This document shows, piece by piece, positions 1-6,483 of a stretch of DNA of 42,336 nucleotides. The notes below the pieces were generated by a model. The model was given only the letters and a program-made list of their open reading frames with translations, did no database searches and was not told the DNA's origin. The stretch spans positions 1-42,336 of the forward strand of contig JBFYMA010000003.1 in NCBI GenBank assembly GCA_041305085.1. Reading direction: 5' to 3'. The stretch is from SURF-58 sp041305085 (lineage in GTDB: Archaea; Nanobdellota; Nanobdellia; Woesearchaeales; UBA9642). Position 1 is the first letter of the stretch; every line of letters starts with the position of its first letter. A program made the translations under genes and the position numbers.

Positions 1-480
1 GAAATCATCGAAGTAATGGTGTCTTAACATGATTTCTTCAAAGCCAGACAGGAGCTCGTTCCTGAGCTTGGCAGGTCCAGGCACGATGTTTTCCCTGATC
101 TCCAGAATGGTCACTCTGGCACTGTCGAAGCAGTCTATAGTCGGCGAATAGGACCCAAGCCGGTTAAGCTGCTGCCTTAACAGGAGAGTATCCAGCACTT
201 TTTTCGGCGGCTGTTTGAAAACATCTGCTTCAGCAAGAGCAGCATCAGGCATCGCGGATAAATCAGCCAGCTGCTGTTGCTTTTCTGGTTTGGCCTTCTG
301 CTTTTCAGCAGGCTTTTCCGCCGGAGCGTCCGACTTAAGGAATGAAGAAATAGGAGTTGCGAACAGGACAATAGAAACTGCCAGCAGCAGAGCAGGCCAA
401 AATCTTTTAATGTGGCTCTCCTTTTGAATCAGGGGAGCAGTATAGGCCTGATTGGGTGAGTGATTGCGTCCCTTTTTCAT
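1..480 (-). CDS. membrane-anchored hypothetical protein, 3' end outside window
   Basis: An open frame of 160 codons runs from an ATG at 480 to the left edge without a stop. A strong ribosome binding site (GGAGG) lies six bases upstream of the ATG. The protein starts MKKGRNHSPNQAYTAPL, has one hydrophobic segment at about residues 27-46 (FWPALLLAVSIVLFATPI), then a linker rich in Ala, Pro, Lys and Gln (about 50-75), then a more ordered region. This fits a single-pass anchor with a flexible spacer and an outside domain. I do not recognise a family. Like its neighbours to 6483 it has a ribosome binding site rather than a leaderless start. Confidence 0.7.
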   Translation of the reverse strand, partial: MKKGRNHSPNQAYTAPLIQKESHIKRFWPALLLAVSIVLFATPISSFLKSDAPAEKPAEKQKAKPEKQQQLADLSAMPDAALAEADVFKQPPKKVLDTLLLRQQLNRLGSYSPTIDCFDSARVTILEIRENIVPGPAKLRNELLSGFEEIMLRHHYFDDF

Positions 481-592
481 TTTTTCCTCCTTGACAAAAA
501 GGTTTATTTGCAATCCAAAACATTATCTTTTCCAAAAAACAAAAAAATTTTATCATAAACACAGCAACGGCTGCGGTTGTATTCAATTCAAA

Positions 593-842
593 GGAGCTGC
601 CAGGCTCTATATAAAAAGGTTGATGCGATCATTAGAGGAATTTGTCCCGGCAGCTCCGTTGCTTTTGCCTGCAGAGGAATGCTGCATGTTGAGCACTAGA
701 AGAAATGCAGAGGTTTTTCCCCTACAGGCAGAATGAATTTGGCGGGCGCGCCCAGGCAATCCCAGGCAAGGATTAGAAATGACCTCTCCTTAAACCGGTA
801 GGAAAAAGGAAGGTGACAAACGCTGCTGGGCGCACCCAAATT
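593..842. other. two long inverted-repeat elements
   Basis: The first element is closed by GGAGCTGCC (593-601) and GGCAGCTCC (649-657), nine perfect pairs. The second is closed by AATTTGG plus GCGCCC (736-753) against GGGCGC plus CCAAATT (828-842), thirteen pairs with a small internal loop. Between them TGCCTG (666-671) pairs with CAGGCA (725-730). No credible reading frame covers this stretch. Likely structured RNA or palindromic repeat DNA; strand unknown. A TATA-like stretch (TATATAAAAAGG) lies at about 610. Confidence 0.5.
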
Positions 843-845
843 TAG

Positions 846-1050
846 AGCTGGAAGCGTTTAGAACAAAAAAGCTACCCATAACCCAATCGGAGGCATTTCC
901 AAAATCGGATTAAAACCTTTTTTGTCCCTTAGCTTCCAGCTTATTGAGCTATAAGCCTTGTTATTAGGCTTATCGGAACTATCAAAAGCACAAAGAGATA
1001 AATGAGAACTCTCAAGGCAGTCTTCATAAAACAATCTCTGTTTTTTGTGC
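846..1050. other. two long inverted-repeat elements with an inner hairpin between
   Basis: AGCTGGAAGC (846-855) pairs perfectly with GCTTCCAGCT (932-941). It is followed by a separate hairpin ATAAGCC/GGCTTAT (951-957, 967-973). A second element is closed by GCACA (988-992) with TGTGC (1046-1050) and AGAGAT (994-999) with ATCTCT (1034-1039). No protein gene is visible here. Confidence 0.5.
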
Positions 1051-1212
1051 AGGCAACCCCGGGCGTTAATTTCAGGATGAAATAATCAGAGCAGAGGGTT
1101 TTGCTCTTTCCTGGGGTTTAACCTGCGTTCATAGAAAATTTTTGCGCTTGGTGCAGCTGTGAAACGTTTCATTCCGGATTTCAAGCGAAAGAAATGTTGC
1201 CACACCAGGCGC
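1050..1212. other. two long inverted-repeat elements
   Basis: CAGG...ACCCC (1050-1060) pairs imperfectly with GGGGT...CCTG (1113-1125) around an inner hairpin AGAGCA/TGCTCT (1088-1093, 1102-1107). The next element is closed by GCGCTTGGTG (1144-1153) and CACCAGGCGC (1203-1212), ten pairs with one G-U. Function unknown. Confidence 0.45.
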
Positions 1213-1220
1213 GAATATTT

Positions 1221-1326
1221 CGCCGCACAGCCCTTTAGGTCTGCTTAGCATTAAAAGAGCACTTTTTTTGGTGATAGCATCGCTTACCTAGCGAAGTATC
1301 TATATTGATATAAAGGGCTGGCGGCG
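1221..1326. other. structured element closed by a 15-bp interrupted stem
   Basis: CGCCG (1221-1225) and CAGCCCTTTA (1228-1237) pair with TAAAGGGCTG (1311-1320) and CGGCG (1322-1326). Inside is a small hairpin TCGCT/AGCGA near 1280-1295 and a run of seven T at about 1263. This is one of the most stable closing stems in the array. Confidence 0.55.
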
Positions 1327-1410
1327 GAAAAACCACAGCTAGTGCCTGCTCGGATCCAGTGCTCGGTTTAAGACCCTGTTTTTGCAGTGCATAGCTGGAA
1401 AAATTTTAGA

Positions 1411-1664
1411 GCCCGGGGCGGAAATAGGGACATATATAATAGGAAACAAGGGGAATCATATATATGCTGCTCATTGAGAGCGACGCCCCGGGCAAAGTTT
1501 TGCCGCGCAGCACCCAGCTTATAAGCCTTAGTTAAGAGGCTTAAGGCCATATTTAGTGCTCGAGCTGAGTTTTTTGTGCTGCGCGGACTTTTTTTTTGGC
1601 TGCCAGGGCAAAACCGTTTGATGTCAGCGGTCTTGATTGGGAGGTAATAATCCCCAGCAGCCAA
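1411..1664. repeat. composite structured module, copy A
   Basis: In order: outer stem GCCCGGGGCG/CGCCCCGGGC (1411-1420, 1484-1493) enclosing CATATATA/TATATATG (1431-1438, 1459-1466) and hairpin GCTC/GAGC (1469-1472, 1478-1481); hairpin GGCAAA-GT-TTTGCC (1491-1504); stem CCGCGCAGCAC/GTGCTGCGCGG (1503-1513, 1576-1586); a T-run; then stem TTGGCTGC/GCAGCCAA (1596-1603, 1657-1664). The same order recurs at 2087-2244 and 2280-2506, with arms changed on both sides, as expected of selected RNA structure. Which strand is transcribed is not certain; T-runs after the third stem favour the plus strand. Confidence 0.6.
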
Positions 1665-1673
1665 GAATTTCTT

Positions 1674-1728
1674 CTGCGAAAAAACCTTCAGGGTCCGGGA
1701 TTGAACCGATTTTGCCCTGAAGGCGCAG
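1674..1728. other. 14-bp hairpin with an A6 bulge
   Basis: CTGCG (1674-1678) plus CCTTCAGGG (1685-1693) pair with CCCTGAAGG (1715-1723) plus CGCAG (1724-1728), with six A unpaired on one side. On the minus strand the inner hairpin is followed by six T, resembling an intrinsic terminator. Its loop on the minus strand contains GGTTCAATCC, which resembles a tRNA T-loop, but no tRNA body accompanies it. Confidence 0.5.
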
Positions 1729-1805
1729 TACCTAACATAAGGGTGATTAAGGAGAAAACCCTTAGTAGGAGAATCTATTCATAAAAAGATACTTGTATTC
1801 TTATG

Positions 1806-1856
1806 CTGCCCGAAAACAGGCATGCAGCATTGCGGGAAGAGTTAGCTTCCGGGCAG
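1806..1856. other. inverted repeat
   Basis: CTGCCCG (1806-1812) pairs with CGGGCAG (1850-1856). Between this and the next element (1857-1995) I see no gene and no strong stem. Confidence 0.4.
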
Positions 1857-1995
1857 TAAGGGAGTGTACACACAAATACCCCAGCACCACCTCCTTTCAA
1901 AATGGCTTGAACTGCATAGCGCGTTGAATTGTTTTGCAGTTCTGGTGGAATATTTTCAGTATCGCGGGTTGTGCGGTTTTTATACCGCAAATTTT

Positions 1996-2068
1996 TGGGC
2001 TGCCAAAATCCAGCTTTGAACGCTCAAACCAGGAGCTGGAGCTGGATTACGATAGGAATGGCAGCCCA
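1996..2068. other. two nested stems closed by TGGGCTGCC
   Basis: TGGGCTGCC (1996-2004) pairs with GGCAGCCCA (2060-2068), nine pairs, and encloses a second nine-pair stem AATCCAGCT (2007-2015) with AGCTGGATT (2040-2048). The GGCTGC core of the outer arm is shared with the last stem of module copies A and C. Confidence 0.55.
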
Positions 2069-2086
2069 GAATCAAAAAACTTTGGC

Positions 2087-2244
2087 GCCCGGGAATAGCT
2101 TATGGAACAGAATTATATGTCAAGGAGGGTAATTCCATCCCACTTTTCTGCCATTCCCGGGCAAAGTTTTGCCGCGCAGCATCTCAAAAAACAGCAAGTT
2201 CAGACATTGGAGGTCTAAGAACAAGGCCCGGGATGCTGGCGGCA
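2087..2244. repeat. composite structured module, copy B
   Basis: Outer stem GCCCGGGAAT/ATTCCCGGGC (2087-2096, 2153-2162), then the shared GGCAAAGTTTTGCC hairpin, then stem TGCCGCGCAGCATC/GATGCTGGCGGCA (2170-2183, 2232-2244) with one bulged base. The distal half of the outer stem (AAT/ATT) differs from copies A and C on both sides yet still pairs, a compensatory change. Confidence 0.6.
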
Positions 2245-2279
2245 CAGGTTGCAGCCAATATGTGGCTGAAGAATTTAGA

Positions 2280-2427
2280 GCCCGGGGCAGGAGATATATT
2301 AACCAGGGGACACTGATTGATATATGCTGCTCTTGTGAGCGACGCCCCGGGCAAAGTTTTGCCGCGCAACAGTATGCAAGCCCCAGTGTAGCTAACCAAA
2401 GGAGTAGGAACTCGCATAGGTGCGCGG
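2280..2427. repeat. composite structured module, copy C
   Basis: Outer stem GCCCGGGGC/GCCCCGGGC (2280-2288, 2344-2352) encloses an A/T-rich stem (about 2294-2302 with 2317-2326) and hairpin GCTC/GAGC. The GGCAAAGTTTTGCC hairpin (2350-2363) and a stem CCGCGCA/TGCGCGG (2362-2368, 2421-2427) follow, then a run of T. The inner A/T stem has a different sequence from copy A but the same pairing. Confidence 0.6.
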
Positions 2428-2437
2428 ACTTTTTTTG

Positions 2438-2506
2438 GCTGCCAAAGAGCAATGAATACGTCCCACATTGTATTCGCCCCGCCGTAGGTTAACACTCTTT
2501 GGCAGC
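2438..2506. other. 12-bp closed element between module C and the next gene
   Basis: GCTGCCAAAGAG (2438-2449) pairs perfectly with CTCTTTGGCAGC (2495-2506) around an inner hairpin GAATAC/GTATTC (2454-2459, 2470-2475). It ends 13 bases past the stop codon of the minus-strand gene at 2519, so it could terminate that transcript, or be the last part of copy C (it corresponds to 1596-1664 in copy A). Confidence 0.55.
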
Positions 2507-2518
2507 GCTTTATGGAAA

Positions 2519-2890
2519 TTAAATATTGTCTATGCTATTGCTTTTTAATGAAGCAAAAGGAAATTCCAAATTCTCTTGTTCTCCATCCTCGCTTAATTTT
2601 TTCAGAAGTTCCAGATACTCCTGAATTGCATCATCGTTTGGAGAAACCTGGTGAACAGTTATGTTAAATAACTTTTTTTTGGTTATGATTTCGCCGTTCT
2701 GGATGCCCATATTAAATACAAGCCAGGAGGCTACTTCGGGGCTTTCGCCGGCTATTTTGTCGACAACTACTGCAGCGTCGTCATCCATGCTGATGTTTAA
2801 ATGATGATTTTTTATCTGCTGGCGAGTCCATTCGCTGGCAGTAATTTGCTGAGCAGCAGTTGCTCCTGAGTCAGTAGTACTCGGTGCCAT
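2519..2890 (-). CDS. hypothetical small soluble protein
   Basis: 123 codons from ATG at 2890, with a possible ribosome binding site (AAGGA) about 9 bases upstream. The protein is acidic (DDDAA, SEDGEQENLE), has no signal peptide or membrane segment, and looks like a compact alpha/beta fold: an N-terminal tail rich in Ala, Thr and Ser, then a body starting near residue 20. I recognise no family. It is flanked on both sides by long inverted repeats, as are most genes of this block. Confidence 0.6.
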   Translation of the reverse strand: MAPSTTDSGATAAQQITASEWTRQQIKNHHLNISMDDDAAVVVDKIAGESPEVASWLVFNMGIQNGEIITKKKLFNITVHQVSPNDDAIQEYLELLKKLSEDGEQENLEFPFASLKSNSIDNI

Positions 2891-3024
2891 TTTAGTTGTC
2901 CTTATACTTTGCGGTTTAGCGGTTTAAGAGCTGCGGGCTGCCCAAGAGTTGTCTCTCCCCTCTGGAAGACTTGTCAAGGGCAGTCCGCGCGCACTGAAAT
3001 TTTCACTAACTTTTTTCAAAGGTA

Positions 3025-3136
3025 GGGGGCTTCCTCGAGCGTATGTTAACCCTTCTTTTGGGTTAACTCTCTGCTACAGAGGTTTGGGTATGCACTGATT
3101 GTGCATTAAGAAGGGTATATAAGTCAGGAAGCCCCC
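3025..3136. other. cloverleaf-like structured element
   Basis: An 11-bp perfect closing stem GGGGGCTTCCT/AGGAAGCCCCC (3025-3035, 3126-3136) encloses three hairpins: GTTAACCC/GGGTTAAC (3045-3052, 3060-3067), CTCT/AGAG (about 3068-3081) and ATGCAC/GTGCAT (3090-3095, 3101-3106). The layout resembles a tRNA cloverleaf but lacks an anticodon arm and a T-loop. It lies 135 bases upstream of the gene starting at 2890 and, with the next element, fills the 2891-3313 gap. Confidence 0.6.
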
Positions 3137-3236
3137 GCCATTCTTCATGCCGGTTTACGAAGTGTTAAGGCCGATAAGGGTTATGAGTTTCCGTTTCATA
3201 GGAAAACCTCCATTTATAAGGTTATAGGTTAATGCT

Positions 3237-3306
3237 GCGCCCGGAGACTGATGCAAGGGCGGTTGAACCATTGCAGGCGGTTGAGTTGTTAAACTGCCCC
3301 GGGCGC
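3237..3306. other. structured element downstream of the 3314-3805 gene
   Basis: GCGCCCGG (3237-3244) pairs with CCGGGCGC (3299-3306); inside are TGCAA/TTGCA and GGTT/AACC. It ends eight bases beyond the stop codon of the minus-strand gene, so it may serve as terminator. A further hairpin AACCT/AGGTT lies just left of it, near 3205-3230. Confidence 0.5.
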
Positions 3307-3313
3307 GCTTTGT

Positions 3314-3805
3314 CTATTTAGGTCGTGGAACTTTCCTCAGTCTCACAGGCTCAGAGAGCATTCCGGAAAGAAAACAGTGCAGCTCTTCATCGCTTTTCAG
3401 CTCAGGAAGAATTTCTCCAACTGTTGCGCCGTGCTTGAAGAACATAATTTGCTGTTCGCGGTAGTCTCCGCTGAGTATTCTGCGTATAACTGCATATTCA
3501 TGAACAGAAAATCCCCTGCTTGAAAGAAGATTCACAATGCTGTCCAATGATTTATCTTTACTTCTAACAAACATATTTCCTGCAATTTTGAGAGCATCTT
3601 CCTGGCCTTTCAATGCGTGTATGCCTATTTCTTTGGTAACTGAAAGGCCCTTGTTCTCGTCAAATTCTACAAAGCCTCCCAGAAACTTGTCAGATATTTT
3701 TTCTTCAATGCCGTCCAAGGCTTTTTCAGACAAATGCAGCAAATTGAAAACTGTGCAATTATCATTATTTAGTGGCTTATTCAAAACCGTTTCACATATA
3801 CTCAT
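3314..3805 (-). CDS. hypothetical soluble protein
   Basis: 163 codons from ATG at 3805; AAAGGG lies 10-15 bases upstream. The sequence is mostly helical (NLLHLSEKALDGIEEKISDKFL, with LLSSRGFSVHEYAVIRRIL later) and has no membrane segment. The N-terminus MSICETVLNKPLNN is not a signal peptide. No family recognised. It is the third minus-strand gene of the accessory block and is separated from both neighbours by long inverted repeats. Confidence 0.6.
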   Translation of the reverse strand: MSICETVLNKPLNNDNCTVFNLLHLSEKALDGIEEKISDKFLGGFVEFDENKGLSVTKEIGIHALKGQEDALKIAGNMFVRSKDKSLDSIVNLLSSRGFSVHEYAVIRRILSGDYREQQIMFFKHGATVGEILPELKSDEELHCFLSGMLSEPVRLRKVPRPK

Positions 3806-3982
3806 AACTAAATTCCCTTTATAAAAAGATTCTCTGATATTTTCCCTGAGAATTTATAGGTAAAACAATTATTGCCTTATAAAAGCCGCCCTTGTCTGCG
3901 TAATGAAAATTTGTAAAGCTCGGTGAAGTATTCCATTTTTTCACAACAAGAGCAGCTTTTTCTTCCCTGAAAACAAATTTCA

Positions 3983-4073
3983 CGCACCCAACTGCATAAA
4001 TCTATATAAAAAATGAGAGTATCCTCAAAATCCCCAAAACTATCTCATTTCCATACTATTATGAGTGGGTGCG
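3983..4073. other. structured element, 8-bp closing stem
   Basis: CGCACCCA (3983-3990) pairs with TGGGTGCG (4066-4073), enclosing ATGAGA/TCTCAT (about 4011-4048). The rest of the 3806-4080 gap shows no gene. Confidence 0.45.
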
Positions 4074-4080
4074 CTTAAAG

Positions 4081-4181
4081 TTTTTGCGCCAGGGGGCCTG
4101 CCTGATAAAAGAAGGTAAAACCGTAAAACCATTTAAGGTATTCCAGAACCCCCTGGCAAAAGCTTTTAAAAGGCGCAAAAA
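4081..4181 (-). terminator. nested inverted repeat at the end of the 63-aa gene
   Basis: GCCAGGGGG (4088-4096) pairs with CCCCCTGGC (4149-4157), and an alternative outer pairing TTTTTGCGCC/GGCGCAAAAA (4081-4090, 4172-4181) overlaps it and reaches into the last codons of the minus-strand gene ending at 4166. The two pairings are partly exclusive. Termination is my inference from position. Confidence 0.4.
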
Positions 4182-4357
4182 TGCCTTTCACTGACAAGCA
4201 AGACCTTTTGGCCTTGATTAATTTCCTTTTGCTTTTTGCGCTGCAAATCCTCGTTGCACTGGTCTAGCAAAAGACCAACCAATAAGACTAGCATAAGGAA
4301 GAATATGAGCGTCCAGAACAAATAATGAATTCTGTAATTGCGTTTATTAACCCGCAT
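4166..4357 (-). CDS. single-pass membrane mini-protein
   Basis: 63 codons from ATG at 4357 with GGAG eight bases upstream. A basic start (MRVNKRNYRIHY) is followed by one strong membrane helix (about residues 13-31, FWTLIFFLMLVLLVGLLL) and a basic, polar tail (QRKKQKEINQGQK), so probably N-in. No family recognised. It sits immediately upstream of nothing coding on its own strand but follows the lipoprotein gene at 4439-5302 by 81 bases across a hairpin. Confidence 0.55.
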   Translation of the reverse strand: MRVNKRNYRIHYLFWTLIFFLMLVLLVGLLLDQCNEDLQRKKQKEINQGQKVLLVSERHFCAF

Positions 4358-4377
4358 ATTTATTACTCCAAAAACCT

Positions 4378-4407
4378 GGAGAGCTGTCCGTTAAGAACAG
4401 ACTCTCC
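4378..4407. terminator. hairpin between lipoprotein gene and mini-protein gene
   Basis: GGAGAG plus CTGT (4378-4387) pair with ACAG plus CTCTCC (4397-4407), ten pairs with one bulge. It overlaps the region just upstream of the 63-aa gene and could either end the upstream transcript or affect translation of the gene below. Confidence 0.45.
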
Positions 4408-4438
4408 ATTCCGGGATGTTCGCAGATTACCACATTAT

Positions 4439-5302
4439 CTATCTGTCACGATAAGCTGGGTGTTTTGAGTTGTCTTGCTCATCAACAGCAGATAACTCTT
4501 CTTTCCACAGCCCTCTGGTTTTCTCAAACCTGATTATAAAATCATCCCAGCGAGGATCCCACGATTCATCGTTGATGCTGTTGTCAATCTGCGCCATGTT
4601 GCCGTTCCAGACCTCATCGACCAATTCATCAAACGTAAGGAAGAAGTCGATGCGCAGGCCGTGGGTGTTGACGTTTTCAGTATCAAGCAGAACCAGGGTG
4701 TGCTCGTCATATATTTTCAGGCGGACAAACCTCTGATTCCCTAAATCGAAGACCGGCGACAGGGTGTTATTGAACCGCAATCCTTCTCTTTCGGATTCTG
4801 GAAGCGCATGATTCAGAAGAAAAGTCAACTTTTCGATTTTCAGATCGGAAAGAGTATCTCCCAGGTTTTCATCCTGCGCCATGTAGCTAAGGCTCAGGTA
4901 GTGGTCGAGATTTGTCCCCCATAAAAAGTCTGATGCTTTTTTCAAAGTCTGCTGAGCCAAACTGTCGGAAGGATTTTGGAGAAAAGTCCTGATTTTTGTC
5001 CTGAATGCCTGCACGAACTGCCCCCTAGTTTCAAGCATGGAAAGATCATAATCAGTAGTTCCTATTCTCCCAGGGGGAACACCAAGTTCGTTAAGAGCTT
5101 TTCTTATTTGTGCGACACCAATACCCACATTGGTTCCATGCTTGCTTTGTTTATAGCACGTTTTGACATTCGCCGCAAGCACTTTTAAACTGTCATCCAA
5201 TGCCTGGCCTGTGGGTATTGTTTGCTCTTCTTCTTTGTCACAGGCCAAAACCAAGAAGAGTGAAAAGAAGATAACTGCAATTGCTAAAAAAAAGCGTCTC
5301 AT
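4439..5302 (-). CDS. lipobox-bearing secreted lipoprotein of unknown function
   Basis: 287 codons from ATG at 5302. The N-terminus MRRFFLAIAVIFFSLFLVLA followed by Cys21 and DKEEE is a clear lipoprotein signal: positive start, hydrophobic core, lipobox VLAC, acidic +2 residues. The mature part (about 265 residues) is alpha/beta, with no membrane segments or motif I recognise. A lipid-anchored exported protein is expected; the LspA encoded at 28405-28857 would be the matching signal peptidase, which is unusual in archaea. The upstream stretch AAAGGG may act as ribosome binding site. Confidence 0.7.
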   Translation of the reverse strand: MRRFFLAIAVIFFSLFLVLACDKEEEQTIPTGQALDDSLKVLAANVKTCYKQSKHGTNVGIGVAQIRKALNELGVPPGRIGTTDYDLSMLETRGQFVQAFRTKIRTFLQNPSDSLAQQTLKKASDFLWGTNLDHYLSLSYMAQDENLGDTLSDLKIEKLTFLLNHALPESEREGLRFNNTLSPVFDLGNQRFVRLKIYDEHTLVLLDTENVNTHGLRIDFFLTFDELVDEVWNGNMAQIDNSINDESWDPRWDDFIIRFEKTRGLWKEELSAVDEQDNSKHPAYRDR

Positions 5303-5343
5303 AACACAACCCTTTCGTTATATTTTTTGCAAGGCTTTTTTGC

Positions 5344-5649
5344 CTAAAGATTTTGCTTCTCTGCCACAGTAAAAACAAACCGCATTATGATTGTGGCGAA
5401 AAACATTGCAGCAGTCATGCCGAGGAAAATTACTGGAAGCCATTTCTTTTTCTCATCAGTTTTTTTGGGCATCACCAGCTTAAGCGCGTAAACAGAAAAC
5501 ATGGCTCCCACAACAACGGTCGCTTCTGAGATATTGTCCATTATCCTTGCTCCACCAAAAAAAACATTGACAAAGAAAGAAAAGCAGGAAAGCAAAAAGA
5601 TAATTATTGGCAAGGCTAGAAGCGCTCTTTGCTTTGCTCTGTTCTGCAT
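5344..5649 (-). CDS. three-helix membrane protein
   Basis: I start it at ATG 5649 (MQNRAKQRALL) because GGAG lies nine bases upstream; a GTG at 5658 in the same frame is the alternative. About 101 residues with three membrane segments: LLALPIIIFLLSCFSFFVNVFF, ATVVVGAMFSVYALKLV and WLPVIFLGMTAAMFFATIIM. A KKTDEKKK loop separates the second and third. No family recognised. It is upstream of the lipoprotein gene on the same strand (41-base gap), so the two may be cotranscribed. Confidence 0.6.
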   Translation of the reverse strand: MQNRAKQRALLALPIIIFLLSCFSFFVNVFFGGARIMDNISEATVVVGAMFSVYALKLVMPKKTDEKKKWLPVIFLGMTAAMFFATIIMRFVFTVAEKQNL

Positions 5650-5742
5650 AGTTCCCACTCCTTGGACTTAATTGTTTTCTTTCCAGTTCTGGGTTCATTC
5701 CTGTGTTGGCAGAAGTGAAGCCAATCCTGAAGAGAAAAATTC

Positions 5743-5783
5743 AGGAGCCCTGTTCAAAATGCAGGGTTTGAGCAGGGGCTCCT
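5743..5783 (-). terminator. 16-bp hairpin, first of two near-identical copies
   Basis: Left arm 5743-5758 pairs with right arm 5767-5783 with one bulged G. The right arm (TTTGAGCAGGGGCTCCT) is identical to that of the hairpin at 6166-6206. On the minus strand it follows the small genes 5818-6093 and is trailed by a T-run, as expected of an intrinsic terminator. Confidence 0.6.
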
Positions 5784-5817
5784 TTTCGGGCAGATCGGGA
5801 ATCAGATGTTTGAAATT

Positions 5818-5940
5818 TTACATCAGAGGAGATTTAACAGGATTGTTTAGCAATATAGCTAAAACATACAGAAAAGGGAGCGCAATAAGCAGGAAAACAA
5901 TGATTTTTCCGTTGTTGCTGCTTTTATTTTCTTCACTCAT
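5818..5940 (-). CDS. 40-aa membrane mini-protein, paralogue of the next
   Basis: Forty residues from ATG at 5940: MSEENKSSNNGKIIVFLLIA then a hydrophobic helix to about residue 31 and a short polar end (NNPVKSPLM). GAGAGG lies about 8 bases upstream. The first eight residues match the neighbour at 5968-6093 (MSEEKKSS), suggesting duplication followed by divergence. Orientation N-in is likely. Function unknown; toxin-like or holin-like roles are possible but not supported. Confidence 0.55.
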   Translation of the reverse strand: MSEENKSSNNGKIIVFLLIALPFLYVLAILLNNPVKSPLM

Positions 5941-5967
5941 AAACCGCCTCTCTGGTTTATTTTGCAA

Positions 5968-6093
5968 TTATTTGCTAGAGAGAGTTTCAATATAGTAAAT
6001 TCCGCCAAATATCACGCTGACTAAAAAGACCAGACAACCAAAAAGCACCCAGTTAAGCCAAGTAAGTTTGCTGCTTTTTTTCTCTTCACTCAT
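5968..6093 (-). CDS. 41-aa membrane mini-protein
   Basis: Forty-one residues from ATG at 6093: MSEEKKSSKLTWLNW, then a single helix VLFGCLVFLVSVIFGGIYYI and a short tail ETLSSK. AAGGAAGG lies a few bases upstream of the ATG, a good ribosome binding site. It shares its N-terminus with the 5818-5940 product; the two genes are 27 bases apart and form one unit bounded by the twin hairpins at 5743 and 6166. Confidence 0.6.
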   Translation of the reverse strand: MSEEKKSSKLTWLNWVLFGCLVFLVSVIFGGIYYIETLSSK

Positions 6094-6165
6094 AAAAGCC
6101 TTCCTTGTTATATTGTCAACAATTGTTTTCTCAGTTTATGGAACAGTTAATCCTAATTTGACTTT

Positions 6166-6206
6166 AGGAGGCCCCTGTCAAATTTGGGGTTTGAGCAGGG
6201 GCTCCT
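6166..6206 (-). terminator. 16-bp hairpin, second copy
   Basis: AGGAG-CCCCTG-TCAAA (6166-6182, one bulge) pairs with TTTGA-CAGGGG-CTCCT (6190-6206, one bulge). It lies downstream of the minus-strand gene 6241-6483 and upstream of the mini-protein pair. It is nearly the same sequence as 5743-5783. Confidence 0.6.
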
Positions 6207-6240
6207 TTCCTGGGAGGAACCTACATGGGAGCGTAGGGTT

Positions 6241-6483
6241 TTAGCTTATAGGACAGGTTTGCATTTTTTGCAGCTTATCTTTTTTTCTTCTGCGATAGCA
6301 GTCAACACTTAGACCACTAAGCACGACAAAGCAGAAGAATGCTGACGCTGCCACTATTTGCAGAAAGTCGGCAACTTCTCCAGCTGTGTTTGGCTTCCAA
6401 GAAACATACGCGGAGAGAACCCCGAGCGCAAAACAGTACACAGTGCATAGGATAAGCAGTGCAAAAGTAAGAGTCGATTTCAT
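6241..6483 (-). CDS. two-helix membrane protein
   Basis: 80 codons from ATG at 6483, with AGGAG eight to twelve bases upstream. Two membrane helices: about residues 5-27 (LTFALLILCTVYCFALGVLSAYV) and 38-60 (ADFLQIVAASAFFCFVVLSGLSV), then a basic tail CYRRRKKDKLQK that should stay in the cytoplasm. No family recognised. It is the first gene of the minus-strand small-membrane-protein series. Confidence 0.55.
   Translation of the reverse strand: MKSTLTFALLILCTVYCFALGVLSAYVSWKPNTAGEVADFLQIVAASAFFCFVVLSGLSVDCYRRRKKDKLQKMQTCPIS

Noticed and set aside
1685..1723. A T-arm-like GGTTCAATCC on the minus strand suggesting a tRNA
   Set aside because: The four-pair T-stem is imperfect, and no acceptor-compatible 5' half, D-arm or anticodon arm is present; the stem is better explained as a hairpin with a T-run.
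1368..2495. Several open frames of 60-110 codons on both strands
   Set aside because: They overlap each other and the inverted repeats, lack ribosome binding sites or TATA-spaced starts, and have low-complexity or Arg/Ser/Pro-rich sequences as expected of structured non-coding DNA.
3025..3136. tRNA or tmRNA because of AGCCCCCGCCA at the 3' end
   Set aside because: There is no T-loop, no anticodon arm, and the closing stem is 11 bp instead of 7.
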